This document shows, in pieces, positions 11,745-21,589 of a stretch of DNA of 64,000 nt. Source of the stretch: Achatina immaculata (taxonomy: Eukaryota > Mollusca > Gastropoda > Stylommatophora > Achatinidae); NCBI GenBank assembly GCA_009760885.1, contig CM019699.1, forward strand, positions 41,722,268-41,786,267, given 5' to 3'. The notes below the pieces were generated by a model. That model searched no databases. It saw only the letters and a list, made by a program, of their open reading frames with translations, and was not told where the DNA came from. A program made the position numbers and the translations under genes. The first letter of the stretch is position 1. The number at the start of each line of letters is the position of its first letter.

Positions 11745-11937
11745 GGTTGAGAGAGAGAGAGAGATTATTATTGTTGTTATTATTATTGTTATTATTATTA
11801 TCTACAGTGCCTGATAGCGTTTGCGATCATGCTTCCTCATCTTGTGCGATTCTTGGTGCTTTAAATCAGTTCAAACGTTTTTCTTTTTCCATGCCACTTG
11901 GTCAGTCTTCCGAGATATATTTCTCTTGGCCTTCCTC

Positions 11938-12105
11938 TCTTTCTTTTTTCTTGAATATTCGAGTCATGACTAGGTTCCTTAACTTCTGTCTTATCATGGC
12001 ATGTTCAAGAAATTTTTACTTTCTTTTTTCTTGAATATTCGAGTCATGACTAGATTCCTTAACTTCTGTCTTATCATGGCATGTTCAAGAAATTTTTACT
12101 TTCTT
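11938..12105. repeat. Tandem duplication of about 79 bp inside LINE family F
   Basis: A unit beginning tcttttttcttgaatattcg and including gagtcatgactaggttcctt occurs twice head to tail, with a third partial copy starting at about 12098. On the minus strand it duplicates about 26 codons (FLEHAMIRQKLRNLVM) of the LINE C-terminal region, in frame. Confidence 0.9.
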
Positions 12106-12547
12106 TTTTCTTATAATTTTAACAAGTTTTCATTATCCTTAAACTTCTTTGCGGTCCTCTTCGTTTGTTTTTGGGTTGTTGTTTTTTTACGTAAGTTTTT
12201 TTCTCGTATGTCTCGTATGTTGCACCTTTCTCTAAAGTTACATTTTTGCTGCTTCCAGTTTCTTTGGCATCTTTTTTTTTTTTACTGTTTCAAACAGTTT
12301 CCCATTCATATAGCAACATTGCTTCTGTGTAACACTGCAATACTCACTTTTAGGGACATCTTATTTCTTTGTACATATATTTTTCTGCCATGGAACGGCT
12401 ACTTTTGCTTCACCTATTCGTGATTTTATTTCATCTATGCACTTGTCATCAGCTGCTGTTGTTGTCCCATGAAAAGGGATGTATTTTCTTGTGTCAGTTT
12501 CTTCCTGTCTGAAAGGATTATGACGCTGGTATATTTACTCTTCATTC

Positions 12548-13050
12548 GTTGGTGGCCTGTTTAGCTGAGTGGTTAGACGCTCGGTTTACCAATCCGGTGG
12601 TACCGGGTTCAGTCCCAGCAGGGAGATTTTTTTTCTGCTACACACCAAAAAGGCCCGGGGCTCACCCAGCCTCTAAAATGGGTAGCAGAGAAATCTGGGA
12701 AGGCAAAACGGCCAGGCATGATATGGGTAGCAGAGAAATCTGGGAAGGCAAAACGGCCAGGCATGATATGGGTAGCAGAGAAATCTGGGAAGGCAAAACG
12801 ACCAGGTGTGATATGGGTAGCAGAGAAATCTGGGAAGGCAAAACGACCAGGTGTGATATGGGTAGCAGAGAAATCTGGGAAGGCAAAACGACCAGGCGTG
12901 ATATGGGTAGCAGAGAAATCTGGGAAGGCAAAACGGCCAGGCATGATATTGACCACATCACATTTTCATGTGCCTGAGGTCGTGGAAAAAACGGGCCGAA
13001 CATCATAATCCCCGATATGCCACACTGAAACTGGAGTTTTGCCTATTATA
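12548..13050 (+). mobile_element. tRNA-derived SINE with internal 45-bp VNTR
   Basis: Same family as the SINE at 4851-5115. The tRNA-like head has tagctgagtggttagacgct (A-box) and accgggttcagtcccagc (B-box), followed by the body cacccagcctctaaaatg. The segment ggtagcagagaaatctggga is amplified. It ends with gaccacatcacattttcatg, tgcctgaggtcgtgg and cccgatatgccacactg. It lies inside the family F LINE. Confidence 0.9.
12681..12950. repeat. 45-bp VNTR inside the SINE, 6 units
   Basis: Six tandem units start ggtagcagagaaatctggga and end with the variants ggccaggcatgatatg or gaccaggtgtgatatg. The length is a multiple of three, so frames on both strands stay open (for example MGSREIWEGKTARHD repeated). 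These are repeat artefacts, not genes. Confidence 0.95.
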
Positions 13051-13514
13051 TTATCGTTGTTATGTTGCTGTTTAGCTCTAAACTTCTTTCACTCTCTCGT
13101 TAATAATTTTATTCGTTAATTTCTGCAAACTGATTTCACTTTCTAGTATTAGAACAGTGTTATCCGCAAATCTCACAGTTGATATTATGGCCTCCTAATT
13201 TTATTCCTTGAAAATTGTTAATGCCTGCCATGATGTTTTCACAGGATAATGAGAATAGATCAGGTGACACCAATGGTCGCGCTAGGACTTTGACACCAGT
13301 ACAACTGCACCTGTATTTCACTTTGCATGAAATGTTTTCCGAAATACTGGTTTTGTTAACACAATATTCTCTTCTTTATACATTCGTATTCTTTAAAATT
13401 AAGCGCACTTTGCAAACATCAGAGGGAATTAATGTTGGTGTGAATTTTTTTTTTTAATCCTGCCTTATTTGCAGTGAGAATTAATTTCTACAAAATGATC
13501 ACATGCTGAACCAA

Positions 13515-13740
13515 ATACAAAATGGCTGATTCTCCTCCATACAAACTGAGCATCGTGAAGATTAGCTAATTCTCCTCCATACAAACTGAGAATCGTAAAG
13601 ATTAGCTAATTCTCCTCCATACAAATTAAGAATCGTAAAGATTAGCTAATTCTCTTCCATACAAACTGAACATCATCAAGACTAGCTGATTCTACTAAAC
13701 TGAGCATCGTCAGTCTACTGGCCTGATTATCCTCCAACTA
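13515..13740. repeat. About 40-bp minisatellite, 4-5 units
   Basis: Units of ctaattctcctccatacaaa ctgagcatcg tgaagattag with scattered changes. The rest of 13260-13920 shows nothing coding that I can defend. Confidence 0.85.
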
Positions 13741-14331
13741 ATATCACTTTTTTAAAACCATTTTTTTAATTATATAAACCCGTTACGGTAACCGACTATG
13801 TAAAAAATTTCGTTTTTTTTTGGTCTTTTCTTTTAATCAGTAATTTAACGATAATCGTCGGTCAAGGCGATGACTAGGTGACAGCACACATTCTTGTCTG
13901 ATACCTAGTTTTGTATCCTGATACTCACCTACGTCATTGCTTACTCTCACCGCTGTTCTTGAGTCCAAAACATATTCTTAATAATTCTCCTAACTTTACT
14001 ATATGTATTAAGTTTTTCTAGCATTTGTATCACATCTTCATGTCTAACTCTGTCGAAAGCATTCATATAATTAATAACGCACAAGTATAAATCTGTGTTT
14101 ACTTGCAGAGATAGTTCTTGACATAAAAATCGCATTAGTTGTGCTTTTTTTTCCTTCAGCAAAACCACATTGTTCTTCTGCGATTTCAGATTTGATCTTA
14201 TTTCATATATTCAAGTTAATGATCCCTGTTATATTTATTCATAGATTTGTAAAGCATTATTTGACAATGGAATGGCTGTACGACAGTGATTCCCTTTTGC
14301 CTTCCGTTCGCTTCTTTTACGGTTTACTCGG

Positions 14332-14649
14332 CTAGCCTTCGTCTAAAGAGAGTGAGCTGCAAAGTATCAGGATACTTGTTTTGGTCTGCCACTGTTTATT
14401 CGGATAATCACAAATGATCTCTTTTATATAGAGGTCATTCCACAATCCACCATCCGGTGGCCGCACATGGTAGAAGGACAGCTTCCCCCCACATGTCTCA
14501 ACAATTGTTTTAGCCGAAATTCGTCGTTCTGCAAAATTCAGGTCATAAACATGATGATCAATATCTGCATGATGATCAATATCTGCATGATGATCAATAT
14601 CTGCAGTTGACGTTGCTGCTGCTGCATTTTCGACCTCGAAATCTCCACA
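14332..14649 (-). other. Candidate terminal exon, unidentified, 105 codons
   Basis: The minus strand is open from a possible acceptor (ctaactttcag at 14660-14650) to TAG at 14334-14332 and lacks an initiating ATG. It begins CGDFEVEN, has a six-residue repeat DIDHHA in three copies (an 18-bp tandem repeat), then a complex segment with ERRISAKTIVETCGGKLSF, VRPPDGGLWNDLYIKEI and CDYPNKQWQ. Four cysteines are present. An alternative acceptor at ctgcag, at the start of the repeat, would give phase 1. I recognise no family. It lies just upstream, in the same direction, of family F LINE sequence, so it could instead be unrecognised transposon sequence. Confidence 0.3.
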
Positions 14650-14729
14650 CTGAAAGTTAGCACATCACTTCTTCACATCACTGGCACGTATCACTCAACA
14701 TTTAGCATACATTCATGGATGGATGTCGT

Positions 14730-14815
14730 TTATAGTTTTCTTCTGAGGAACAGGAACTTCTTGTCGGCCTGGTGTTCCACATCTTCAAAATCCCACATCT
14801 TTCGCTGACATGGTT
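14730..14815 (-). other. Candidate short exon, phase 1, unidentified
   Basis: Minus strand: a T-rich tract (ttttttttctttttc) is followed 13 bases later by acag at 14819-14816, a good 3' splice site. The next 86 nt read in phase 1 as PCQRKMWDFEDVEHQADKK and a basic end FLFLRRKL, then TAA. The phase equals that of the donor after the signal-peptide exon at 19962. The same frame also has an ATG 12 nt upstream of the acceptor. No family recognised; speculative. Confidence 0.25.
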
Positions 14816-14894
14816 CTGTCATTGATTTGAAAAAGAAAAAAAAACTCGCAATGTGAACCGACAAATTGGTACTTTACAATATAAGGCAACGTTT

Positions 14895-15060
14895 TTCCAC
14901 CTCCAGTGACAAACTCACGTTCTTCCATCTCCAGTGACAAACTCACGTTCTTCCACCTCCAGTGACAAACTCACGTTCTTCCACCTCCAGTGACAAACTC
15001 AGGTTCTTCCACCTCCAGTGACAAACTCACGTTCTTCCACCTCCAGTGACAAACTCAGTT
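14895..15060. repeat. 28-bp minisatellite, 6 units
   Basis: Near-identical units cacgttcttccacctccagt gacaaact. Non-coding. The flank 15061-15675 holds nothing I recognise. Confidence 0.95.
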
Positions 15061-15675
15061 GTGGGATGTGGGTTGGAGCGATAACTTTCAACACTCTCTT
15101 GTATAAGACAGCCAGTTTCCTCTCTATGTCTCTGTATGTACTATCATTGACATACTATCAATGACGGTTTTGTGCTCGACTATTCTGTGTAAGGTCGTCC
15201 CAGGCTTGGTCTGAATACTAGAACACAGGACATTCATCTATTGTCAGCATCTACTTTTGTGAATAGTGTTACAATGTGCGATACAAAACAATTTTGCCAA
15301 GAATATTAACGGTAAAGGTAATACTTACAAATCTGGTTCCATTTAATGGTAAATCTCCAGGAATGTCTGCAGTATTTAGATTATGGAAATATTATTGTGT
15401 AAGATCATAATGAAACAGTTGACTAACGTGATGTGTTGTTTGCATCTAGTCTATGTCTGATTAGCTGACTTAAACGAGTAAACAAACTTCTTACACTACC
15501 GTCTTTGTAAAATACTTTTTTGTCTTTTTTAAACTTGCATATTCAAAGAAGTCTGTTGTGATGTGTTCATTCGCACACCATTATTGTCGCACTGTTCAGC
15601 TTAGCTCTAATCACAGACTTTTTATTTGTTGATGATGCAGTCCTTGCGGCTCACGGTGGAGCAACTCTGTAGTCT

Positions 15676-16160
15676 TTGATAAACAATATGATCATAGCAT
15701 GTGATTTCTTTTTATTGATGGTACGTATCACCCTCATTTATGCATACGAAAGCTGTAAATCAACTAAAGACATAGACAAGAAATTAGACTCTTCTGAAAA
15801 CAAATGCATAAGGAAAATACTTGGTATAAAGTATAACGAATTTAAGAACAACACAGAGATAAAACAGATAAGCAAACAACACCCTGTTTCATGGGTGATC
15901 AGAAAAAGAAGATGCACGTATGTAGGCCATATGACGAGAAGAAACAATCAGAGAATACCAAAACAAGCTATCAAGTGGAGCACAACAGGCAAAAGAAAAA
16001 GAGGTCGACATGTGAAACTCTAAAGAGGACATTGTTAAGAATTTAGTGGGCGTAACATCCCTTGATGAAGTTGAAAAACTCACCGAAAACAGGAAAACTT
16101 GGCAAACAATTATGTCAGCCCTATGTGAAGTTTACGGCACGGAAAGGATGTAAGATGTAA
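15676..16160 (+). mobile_element. LINE family B 3' fragment
   Basis: Plus-strand 5'-truncated copy matching the 3' part of the element at 1686-4118: ITLIYAYESCKSTKDIDKKLDS, CIRKILGIKYNEFKNN, RRCTYVGHMTRR and an RKRGRH end. It then ends with cctatgtgaagtttacggca and a TAAGATGTAAGATAC tail. The 5' break is near the thumb region of RT. Confidence 0.88.
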
Positions 16161-16199
16161 GATACATATCAACAAGGCTGTGCTTCCTGGACAAGGCAT

Positions 16200-16900
16200 A
16201 ACCATACTGACATTGCTAATATGAATGGGAACATGCTTGAATCAAAGAACACCAGTTGAGAGGTTCAATTACCTTCGGGCTATAGTTACTTCTATTTTCC
16301 TGTTAGGCGATGAATACATGAAGAGAAAAAGCGGCTGCCATTCTTGGCAAACTAAGAAATGGTGTAATAGGAGGTTCACACTAAAGACAAAGGTTCTGAT
16401 TTATCAGACTGCGCTCAGTACTCTCTTATATGGATCTGAAATGTTGACAACATATTCACGGTATGAAAAAAATGACCTAATAGTATCCACCTTCGCTGTT
16501 GTGCAGTATAATGAAAATCAAGTGGCAAAAAAAGTATCCAACACTGAGGTTGTGTAGTGCTCACAAACTTCCATCACTAATGACAAAACGAAACAGCAAA
16601 AAAATAAGATGGCTAGAGTATGTAGCAAGAATGGATGGCTCCCATTTTCCTAAGCAACCTCTGCAAGGTTAACTCGTGAGAACCATATGGTAGAGCAAAA
16701 CTAGAGTCATGAATATTAGATTTGATGTATGTAATAACTTGCAAATGACTGATTCATATGGAGAGTAACTCTGCATAGGTGCCCAGCACTATCTGAGAAA
16801 CACACGAAGACCAAACATGACACTGGAAGAAATAAGCGCAAAGAAACCTGACTTTGTAACACAAAAATTGCGTACTATTATTGATTATGCAGATCTAAGC
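16200..16900 (+). mobile_element. LINE fragment, family C, RT C-terminal region
   Basis: The frame 16225-16557 shows RFNYLRAIVTS, KTKVLIYQTALSTLLYGSEM and TTYSR, the post-RT region of another LINE family. Further text in other frames (KLPSLMTKR, KKIRWLEYVARMDGSHFPKQ) runs to about 16690, and NLQMTDSYG-like residues follow. There are several frameshifts. It is not the same family as A, B, D or F by sequence. Confidence 0.65.
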
Positions 16901-17630
16901 TAAGTCAGCTATTGAACGATTCACTTACACTATATTCCACCATATAAGACACGCGAGAGTATAAGACGCGCCGATAATTTGGCAAGTAATATTCTGGAAC
17001 AAAACTAAAATCATCAGTTTTCCACCAGTCTCCCCCTCCCCCCCCCCCCCCCATAGTTTTGGTCTAAGACTGTAGGCTACTGGATATTCCCCTCCTCATT
17101 TGAGTCATGGACAACCAACATATCGATGCAAAGGTTATTAGAGGCAACAGAGTTTCTTAGAAAAATGGTAAAGCTCCCATGGAGAGTCAAGATGAAAAAA
17201 AGGGAATGTCTACAAAAGCAAATGTCGAAAATAACCTAAATAAATCTATAAGACAATGATAGCCATCATTCATATCAGGAGAAGGAGACGGCTTGAAAGC
17301 ATCATAACAATAGGAAGACTAAGTGAGAAGAGATGCATGTGAAGACCAAGGAAAAAACATGAACAGTCGAATTCTATGGCACAATCAAAAAGTCACCATG
17401 TAACAAATATCAATGACCATGTGAGAGCTGAATGAAAATATCAAGGACCATGTGAGAACTGAATGAAAATATCAGGGACCGAGATCTATGAAGAAGCTTT
17501 ACCTCCATCATACACCGACACGCCACCTGATGTTTATGATGATTTTCCTGATGTTAATTTTTCCTGATGTTGATGATGGATCTATCCGTTGAACTTCTTC
17601 TGTTAAAAATACCAATAACCTTATAAACGC
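16901..17630. other. No gene; C-rich run and a short duplication
   Basis: A 20-bp C-rich run lies near 17034-17052. A duplicated segment of about 46 bp (accatgtgagagctgaatga and aatatcaa/gggacc) lies at 17410-17480. Otherwise unremarkable. Confidence 0.5.
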
Positions 17631-17639
17631 TGACATATA

Positions 17640-18190
17640 CGCACTCATAACTAACCTTATCAGCAGCATCATGTGCCGTCTTTGGTACAAAGGTTGGCGG
17701 TAATGAATCTCCATTTTCCTTGCCTCCTTGCATTGACAGTGCACTCTGCCAGGTCATGTCATGTCCACTCTCGTATGTTATCTTCTCTTCTACATCTGTC
17801 TGGCTCTCATTCTTTTTCCTTTCACCTGTCCTTCTATTATGGTCTTCAGTAAATTATTATATTTTGATGTGGCCAAAGTTAAAGCTATAGTTTGTTTCCT
17901 TGGTCATTATTTTCTTGATAAGTTCACGTTTTACATGTAGTTGTTCTAGTATTTGTACATTTGTTCTTTTCATTTTCCATGATAGCTGCTTTCCAGGAGA
18001 TCCATATTTCCACAGCAGTTATTATTCTCTCCAATTTGTTGTTGTTGTTGTTGTTGTTGCAGTTGTCAGATTCCAAGTTTCGCCTCCATACAACAGTGCA
18101 TAATAGATACAGAATTTTTAAAATCTCATTTTTGTTTCTATGGATTGATTGCTGGATAATAGCGTTGTCTTCACAAACATGATGTTGAAT
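17640..18190 (-). mobile_element. LINE 3'-terminal fragment, minus strand
   Basis: A degenerate minus-strand reading shows VWRRNLESDNCN, an asparagine run from a (TTG)n stretch at 18038-18058, and ARRQGKWRFITANLCTKDGT near 17700. The last is typical of the final residues of LINE proteins (REWRxITANLxxxDGT style). The clade cannot be given. Confidence 0.5.
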
Positions 18191-18221
18191 ATGTTTTGCA
18201 ATTCATAATTTATTCTTTATC

Positions 18222-18440
18222 CCCCTTTCACTATGGAGAATACCCCCTTGGAAGGGTACATAATGGGAAAAAGAAGGGGAGGAAGACCAAGGCGAAGATG
18301 GCTGCAAGACATCGTTGAAAATCTGCAAATCAGCAGCAGGCCATCTTGTTGACAACCGAGAGGCCTACAGGAGAGCTGTTAGGGAGGCAAAGCTCCGCAA
18401 GGGACATGCATATGAATGACTGACTGACTGACAGACTCAG
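18222..18440 (+). mobile_element. BovB-like RTE 3' end (family D)
   Basis: Plus-strand 3' fragment: atacccccttggaagggtac, aagaaggggaggaagaccaa (GRPRRRW), gctgcaagacatcgttgaaa, caaccgagaggcctacagga (NREAYR), then a (GACT)n tail. It corresponds to the C-terminal region of the BovB-like protein. The tail motif differs from the (GAAT)n tail of other copies. Confidence 0.85.
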
Positions 18441-18960
18441 TTTCACATCTCTAATCCTCGATTAGTATATGCCTTAGGTAGCTGTAGTTTGCCACTTATT
18501 CCAATTTTTTCTCGTTTATGATTATATCTGCCTGTACCTTTTGATCTTTCCTGCTGAACTTTGGTATTTTTTCGTACTGATCTCTAGTCTCCATTCCAGT
18601 CGTGTGTTGTTTATCTTATCTAGTTATTTCTGTAGGTTCTGTGGATTCTCTGCTATAACGAATGCATCATCTGTATATCTTAAATTGTTGATAACAGATT
18701 ATTCAAGAGAGCAATAACAAAGGCCCAGAGTTAAGCAACAGAAGGACAAAAACAATGGTAATATTTTAAAGAAGTTATAAACACACCAAACTGCAACATT
18801 ATTTCAGACCGGAAGACACTGACACAAGTAAATAAATTCTATTAACTCGGAACAACAACAACAACAACAACAGTTGATGGCAAATGCAAGAATAAAATAA
18901 AATCACGAATAGGTAAAGTAAAAGCAGCATCTTATGCCATGAAGAAGATATTAACTTTTC
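18441..18960. mobile_element. Two further LINE fragments in opposite orientation
   Basis: 18450-18690 on the minus strand reads NNLRYTDDAFVIAENPQNLQK, a motif C region (normally RYADD) with substitutions. 18720-18960 on the plus strand reads DGKCKNKIKSRIGK and ASYAMKKI, the region after motif C of a family F-like protein. Both are short and broken. Confidence 0.6.
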
Positions 18961-18969
18961 AGGCACAGC

Positions 18970-19899
18970 TATTCATTCATTCATTCATTCCTTTGCATGT
19001 CCCTTGTGGAACTTTGCCTCCCAAACAGCACTCCTGTAGGCCTCTCGGTTGTGAGCAAGATGGCCTGCTGCTGCTGCATCCATTTCCAGATCGTCAACGA
19101 TGTCTTGCAGCCATTTTCGTTTCGGTCTTCCTCTTTTTCTTTTTCCCATTATGTATCCTTCCAAAACGGTCTTCTCTAAATTATCATGACGTTTAATGTG
19201 TCCAAAATATTTAAGTTTTCTCTCTTTAATCCTCTTTACTAGCCAGCCTTCATCAATATTAAGCTCTTGTAGTATAGATATATTTGTTCTTTTTTGTGTC
19301 CACGATATTTGGAGAACTCTTCTGTAGCATTTACATTCAAAGGCATTTATGTGTTTCTCAGCTGTTTTGTTAAGTGTCCAGGTCTCACAGGCATATGTTG
19401 CGATGGGAAAGATGCATGCCCTTAAAAATCTTATTGTTGTGGTTCTGTCTGCTCCTCTCCACAGATTCTTTATTTGTTTTACTTTCTGAAGAGCAATAGA
19501 CATCCTCCTTTAAATTTCCCTCATTATATCTCCATTATTAGTTAGTAGTGATCCAAGATATTCAAAACTCTCCACTTCTTCCAGTTTTTCCTCATCGATA
19601 CATATATCAGCTGCATTATTTGTTTTGTCAGTTGTCATTAATTTAGTTTTCTTCACATTAAGATAGAGGTTCTGCTCTTCGCTGTTCTTGCGGACTGACA
19701 TAATTAGTTTTTCCATTCCTTCTTGTGTTGTGGACAGCAATACTGTGTCATCAGCATATCTAATCTCTGGTATTTCATAACCTCCAACTGTTATGGCATC
19801 GTAATATTCTTTGTCTACATCTTCTCTAACATTCCTAATTATATTTTCAGTATACAAGTTAAATAAGTAGGGTGACAATATGCACCCCTGACGGACCCC
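18970..19899 (-). mobile_element. BovB-like RTE, 5'-truncated (family D)
   Basis: A minus-strand copy starts exactly at the motif B region (GVRQGCILSPYLF) and runs to the 3' end, finishing in (GAAT)n at 18970-18991. Readable parts are IRYADDTVLLSTTQEGMEK (motif C), FEYLGSLLTNNGD, ACIFPIATYACETWTLNK, RRVLQISWTQKRTN, KLKYFGHIKRHDNLEKTVL and GRPKRKWLQDIVDDLEMD. The spacing and residues, down to the LEKTxxxG and NREAYRxAVxE blocks, fit the RTE-BovB type. One frameshift lies near 19505. The element lies about 60 bp downstream of the donor of the signal-peptide exon, so if that gene is real this copy sits in its intron. Confidence 0.9.
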
Positions 19900-19961
19900 T
19901 AAGTTGATATAAAACGTCGGCTTGGTTGTGAAAATGTAAAGATTTTTACGTGTGTACTCAC

Positions 19962-20031
19962 CAGCGTTTGTACAGACACTGAACACCATTAGCAAACCAA
20001 GCAACACAGTCATCTTCATGCTGAAATATTT
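19962..20031 (-). other. Candidate signal-peptide exon of a secreted-protein gene
   Basis: Minus strand: a pyrimidine-rich tract and ttgcag acceptor (20037-20032) are followed by a 12-nt leader. An ATG at 20019 opens a 19-codon stretch beginning MKMTVLLGLLMV and ending CTNA, then one extra base before GTGAGT at 19961-19956, a near-consensus donor. The peptide has a basic n-region, a hydrophobic core and a small-residue cleavage site (T-N-A), so it would direct secretion. The intron is phase 1, the usual phase after signal peptides. Downstream of the donor the frame runs by chance into the BovB copy. The mature protein is not identified; it should lie at lower coordinates, outside this exon. 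Confidence 0.55.
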
Positions 20032-20039
20032 CTGCAACA

Positions 20040-20650
20040 GTGAAATAAAACGGCAGTCGTTGACATAACATCATGATCAGTAATATATTGTGTAGGTCAC
20101 TCCTAATCCTAACCCTCATCCAAAATCCTAACAAAGACGACTGGCAAAAACGCTGGTAATGATTCCTGAATGTTTCATTTCAAATCTTCAAACTGGAAAA
20201 CGTCTAAAGTAAGTGGAAATACAGGGATCTTACCTACTCAAAGTTCCAGAGTTAGTCCATCTTGGGGCATGATTTTCATACTTACACAGCTACAGCGAGA
20301 ATTAAGAAAACAGGCAATGGTCCTCATCGCTGCTTTTATGTACCTCACAAAGGCAATTCGGACATGTGAGTAGTTCCAAATTGTACGAGGTACAGTTCGA
20401 GCTCAGTTTTTTTAAGTCCATAAAGTACACAGGTCATGCAGGATTTGATGGTAGTCTCTTACTGTAATCTATAATCACAGACTGGCATCCCCGGACTTCG
20501 AGCATTCTCATATGTGTTCCGCCTTCCGTTCAAACCCCACTAAAGCGACTGTCTGCTGATGGAGCCAGTCACACACTGGTTATGGATAATGCGCGCCAAA
20601 CCACTTCATTCAGAAAAACGTCCACTTCTCCTCCGTCCCCCATTTCGATC
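20040..20650. other. No recognisable gene
   Basis: Would lie upstream of the signal-peptide exon (intron or 5' side). I see no convincing first exon or promoter. Confidence 0.4.
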
Positions 20651-20654
20651 ATCC

Positions 20655-20870
20655 TCCTGATGTGATTGTTGTCATTCAACACGATATCATGTTCCATATG
20701 CAGCATATTCAAGGTGGCTCTTCCAGTCACCTAATTTTAGAGGACCCTGAATTGATGCCTTGCCTGGCAACTTGTCCGCACTCTTATTGCCTTGGACTTC
20801 CCCAGGATCTGGGCCCTAGATTCACGTCAGACTGGATAACCGAGAGTCCATTAGAAGCTTGATCCACTCT
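20655..20870 (-). mobile_element. Possible RNase H fragment of a retroelement
   Basis: Minus strand, around 20740-20810: VQGNKSADKLPGKAS, which resembles the last RNase H motif (GNExADxLAxxA). It is followed by LGDWKSHLEYA. Only this short motif is visible and flanking frames are broken. Confidence 0.35.
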
Positions 20871-21589
20871 TACCGGTAATTAAGTAAATAGAAGTGTATG
20901 TTCCGGTTTTACAAAAAGATATAAAAAGTTCAAAAAGTGGGCAGAAACAAGAATGACAAAAGTAAGCTGTGCACATATAAAAATCCAATATATTCCGCAA
21001 AATCATTTCTCAAAGATCATATACAAAAACAACACAACAGATAAAAAAAGCCAAAACAGACGAGCAATTAAACATTTAGCTTTTTATGTATCCTCCTTAT
21101 AAGAAGGACGGGCACAAATTGCACCCATATAAACATAGGAAAGCACAAAGTGAAAACAGGCAGTTGGCTGAGAAATGAGGTTAGTATGACTGGACACCAT
21201 CTGCCGGTGCATCTCGATCCCTTTTACCTTTACACTGATCACATTCTTTATTAAATTAACAAGCTTCGTTTTTTCTGTGTACGACACTCTAACTTGACCC
21301 ATGAGAAGCAACGAACACGTTGCAAACTTCAACGTTAATAAGATATAGACATACAAAATGTAGACAAATATGGAGGCATTGTTTGTTAGAAAAAAGAATT
21401 ATACATTCAGGAGGCCATGGCTCAGCTGAACAACCCAACATTCTATGCCCATCGCCCTCAAGATCCGACTCTGGCCAACAACCATCAGATCTTGAGGCAC
21501 GATCAACGAACTCATCAATGAGACTGATTTTTCTTGCTTTGCTACTCATCTACGTATCGATGAGAGCTGCTTAGGGGAGCGATCCCTTT

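Larger units (their letters stand above)
8550..11765 (+). mobile_element. Near-full-length APE-type LINE, family A
   Basis: The best-preserved retrotransposon in the window, about 3.2 kb. It begins with a 5' leader (tacccgggatctgcaaag, cgtaaaaggcgaataagga, ttcagcatagggccagcaa). It encodes an AP endonuclease followed by reverse transcriptase, and ends after GTGCCCTGGGCACTTAAGG in a (GA)n tail. Two short 3' fragments of the same family occur at 4149-4398 and 37331-37620, both ending at the same base before GA repeats. One protein was probably encoded originally. It is now split by a few small frameshifts, the clearest an extra T in a six-T run at about 9205. It is of RTE-like type by endonuclease-RT style and simple-repeat tail; the exact clade is uncertain. 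Confidence 0.92.
11766..14230 (-). mobile_element. LINE family F copy, fragmented by later insertions
   Basis: Minus-strand RT pieces can be ordered. EEQCGF and the motif A region TDLYLCVINYMNAFDRVRH lie at 13950-14190. LFSLYSENIM plus a broken motif C region follow at about 13060-13240. The C-terminal KKERGRPREIYLGRLTKW and a MIANAIRH-type end lie at 11815-12100. The 3' end is an (AAT)n/(AAC)n tail at 11765-11810. The style matches the family F element at 47570-48690 (KDLYLCFIDYTKAFDKVKH; ANASRHCT end). A SINE (12548-13050) and a minisatellite-bearing segment (13260-13920) interrupt it. Confidence 0.75.

Noticed and set aside
12549..13008. Several long overlapping frames on both strands
   Set aside because: All are translations of the 45-bp VNTR inside a SINE; the unit length is a multiple of three, so frames stay open without coding.
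19510..20037. A single fused protein of signal peptide plus reverse transcriptase
   Set aside because: The join passes through a consensus splice donor (GTGAGT) and then into a 5'-truncated BovB-like copy at its motif B. The continuity of frame looks accidental.
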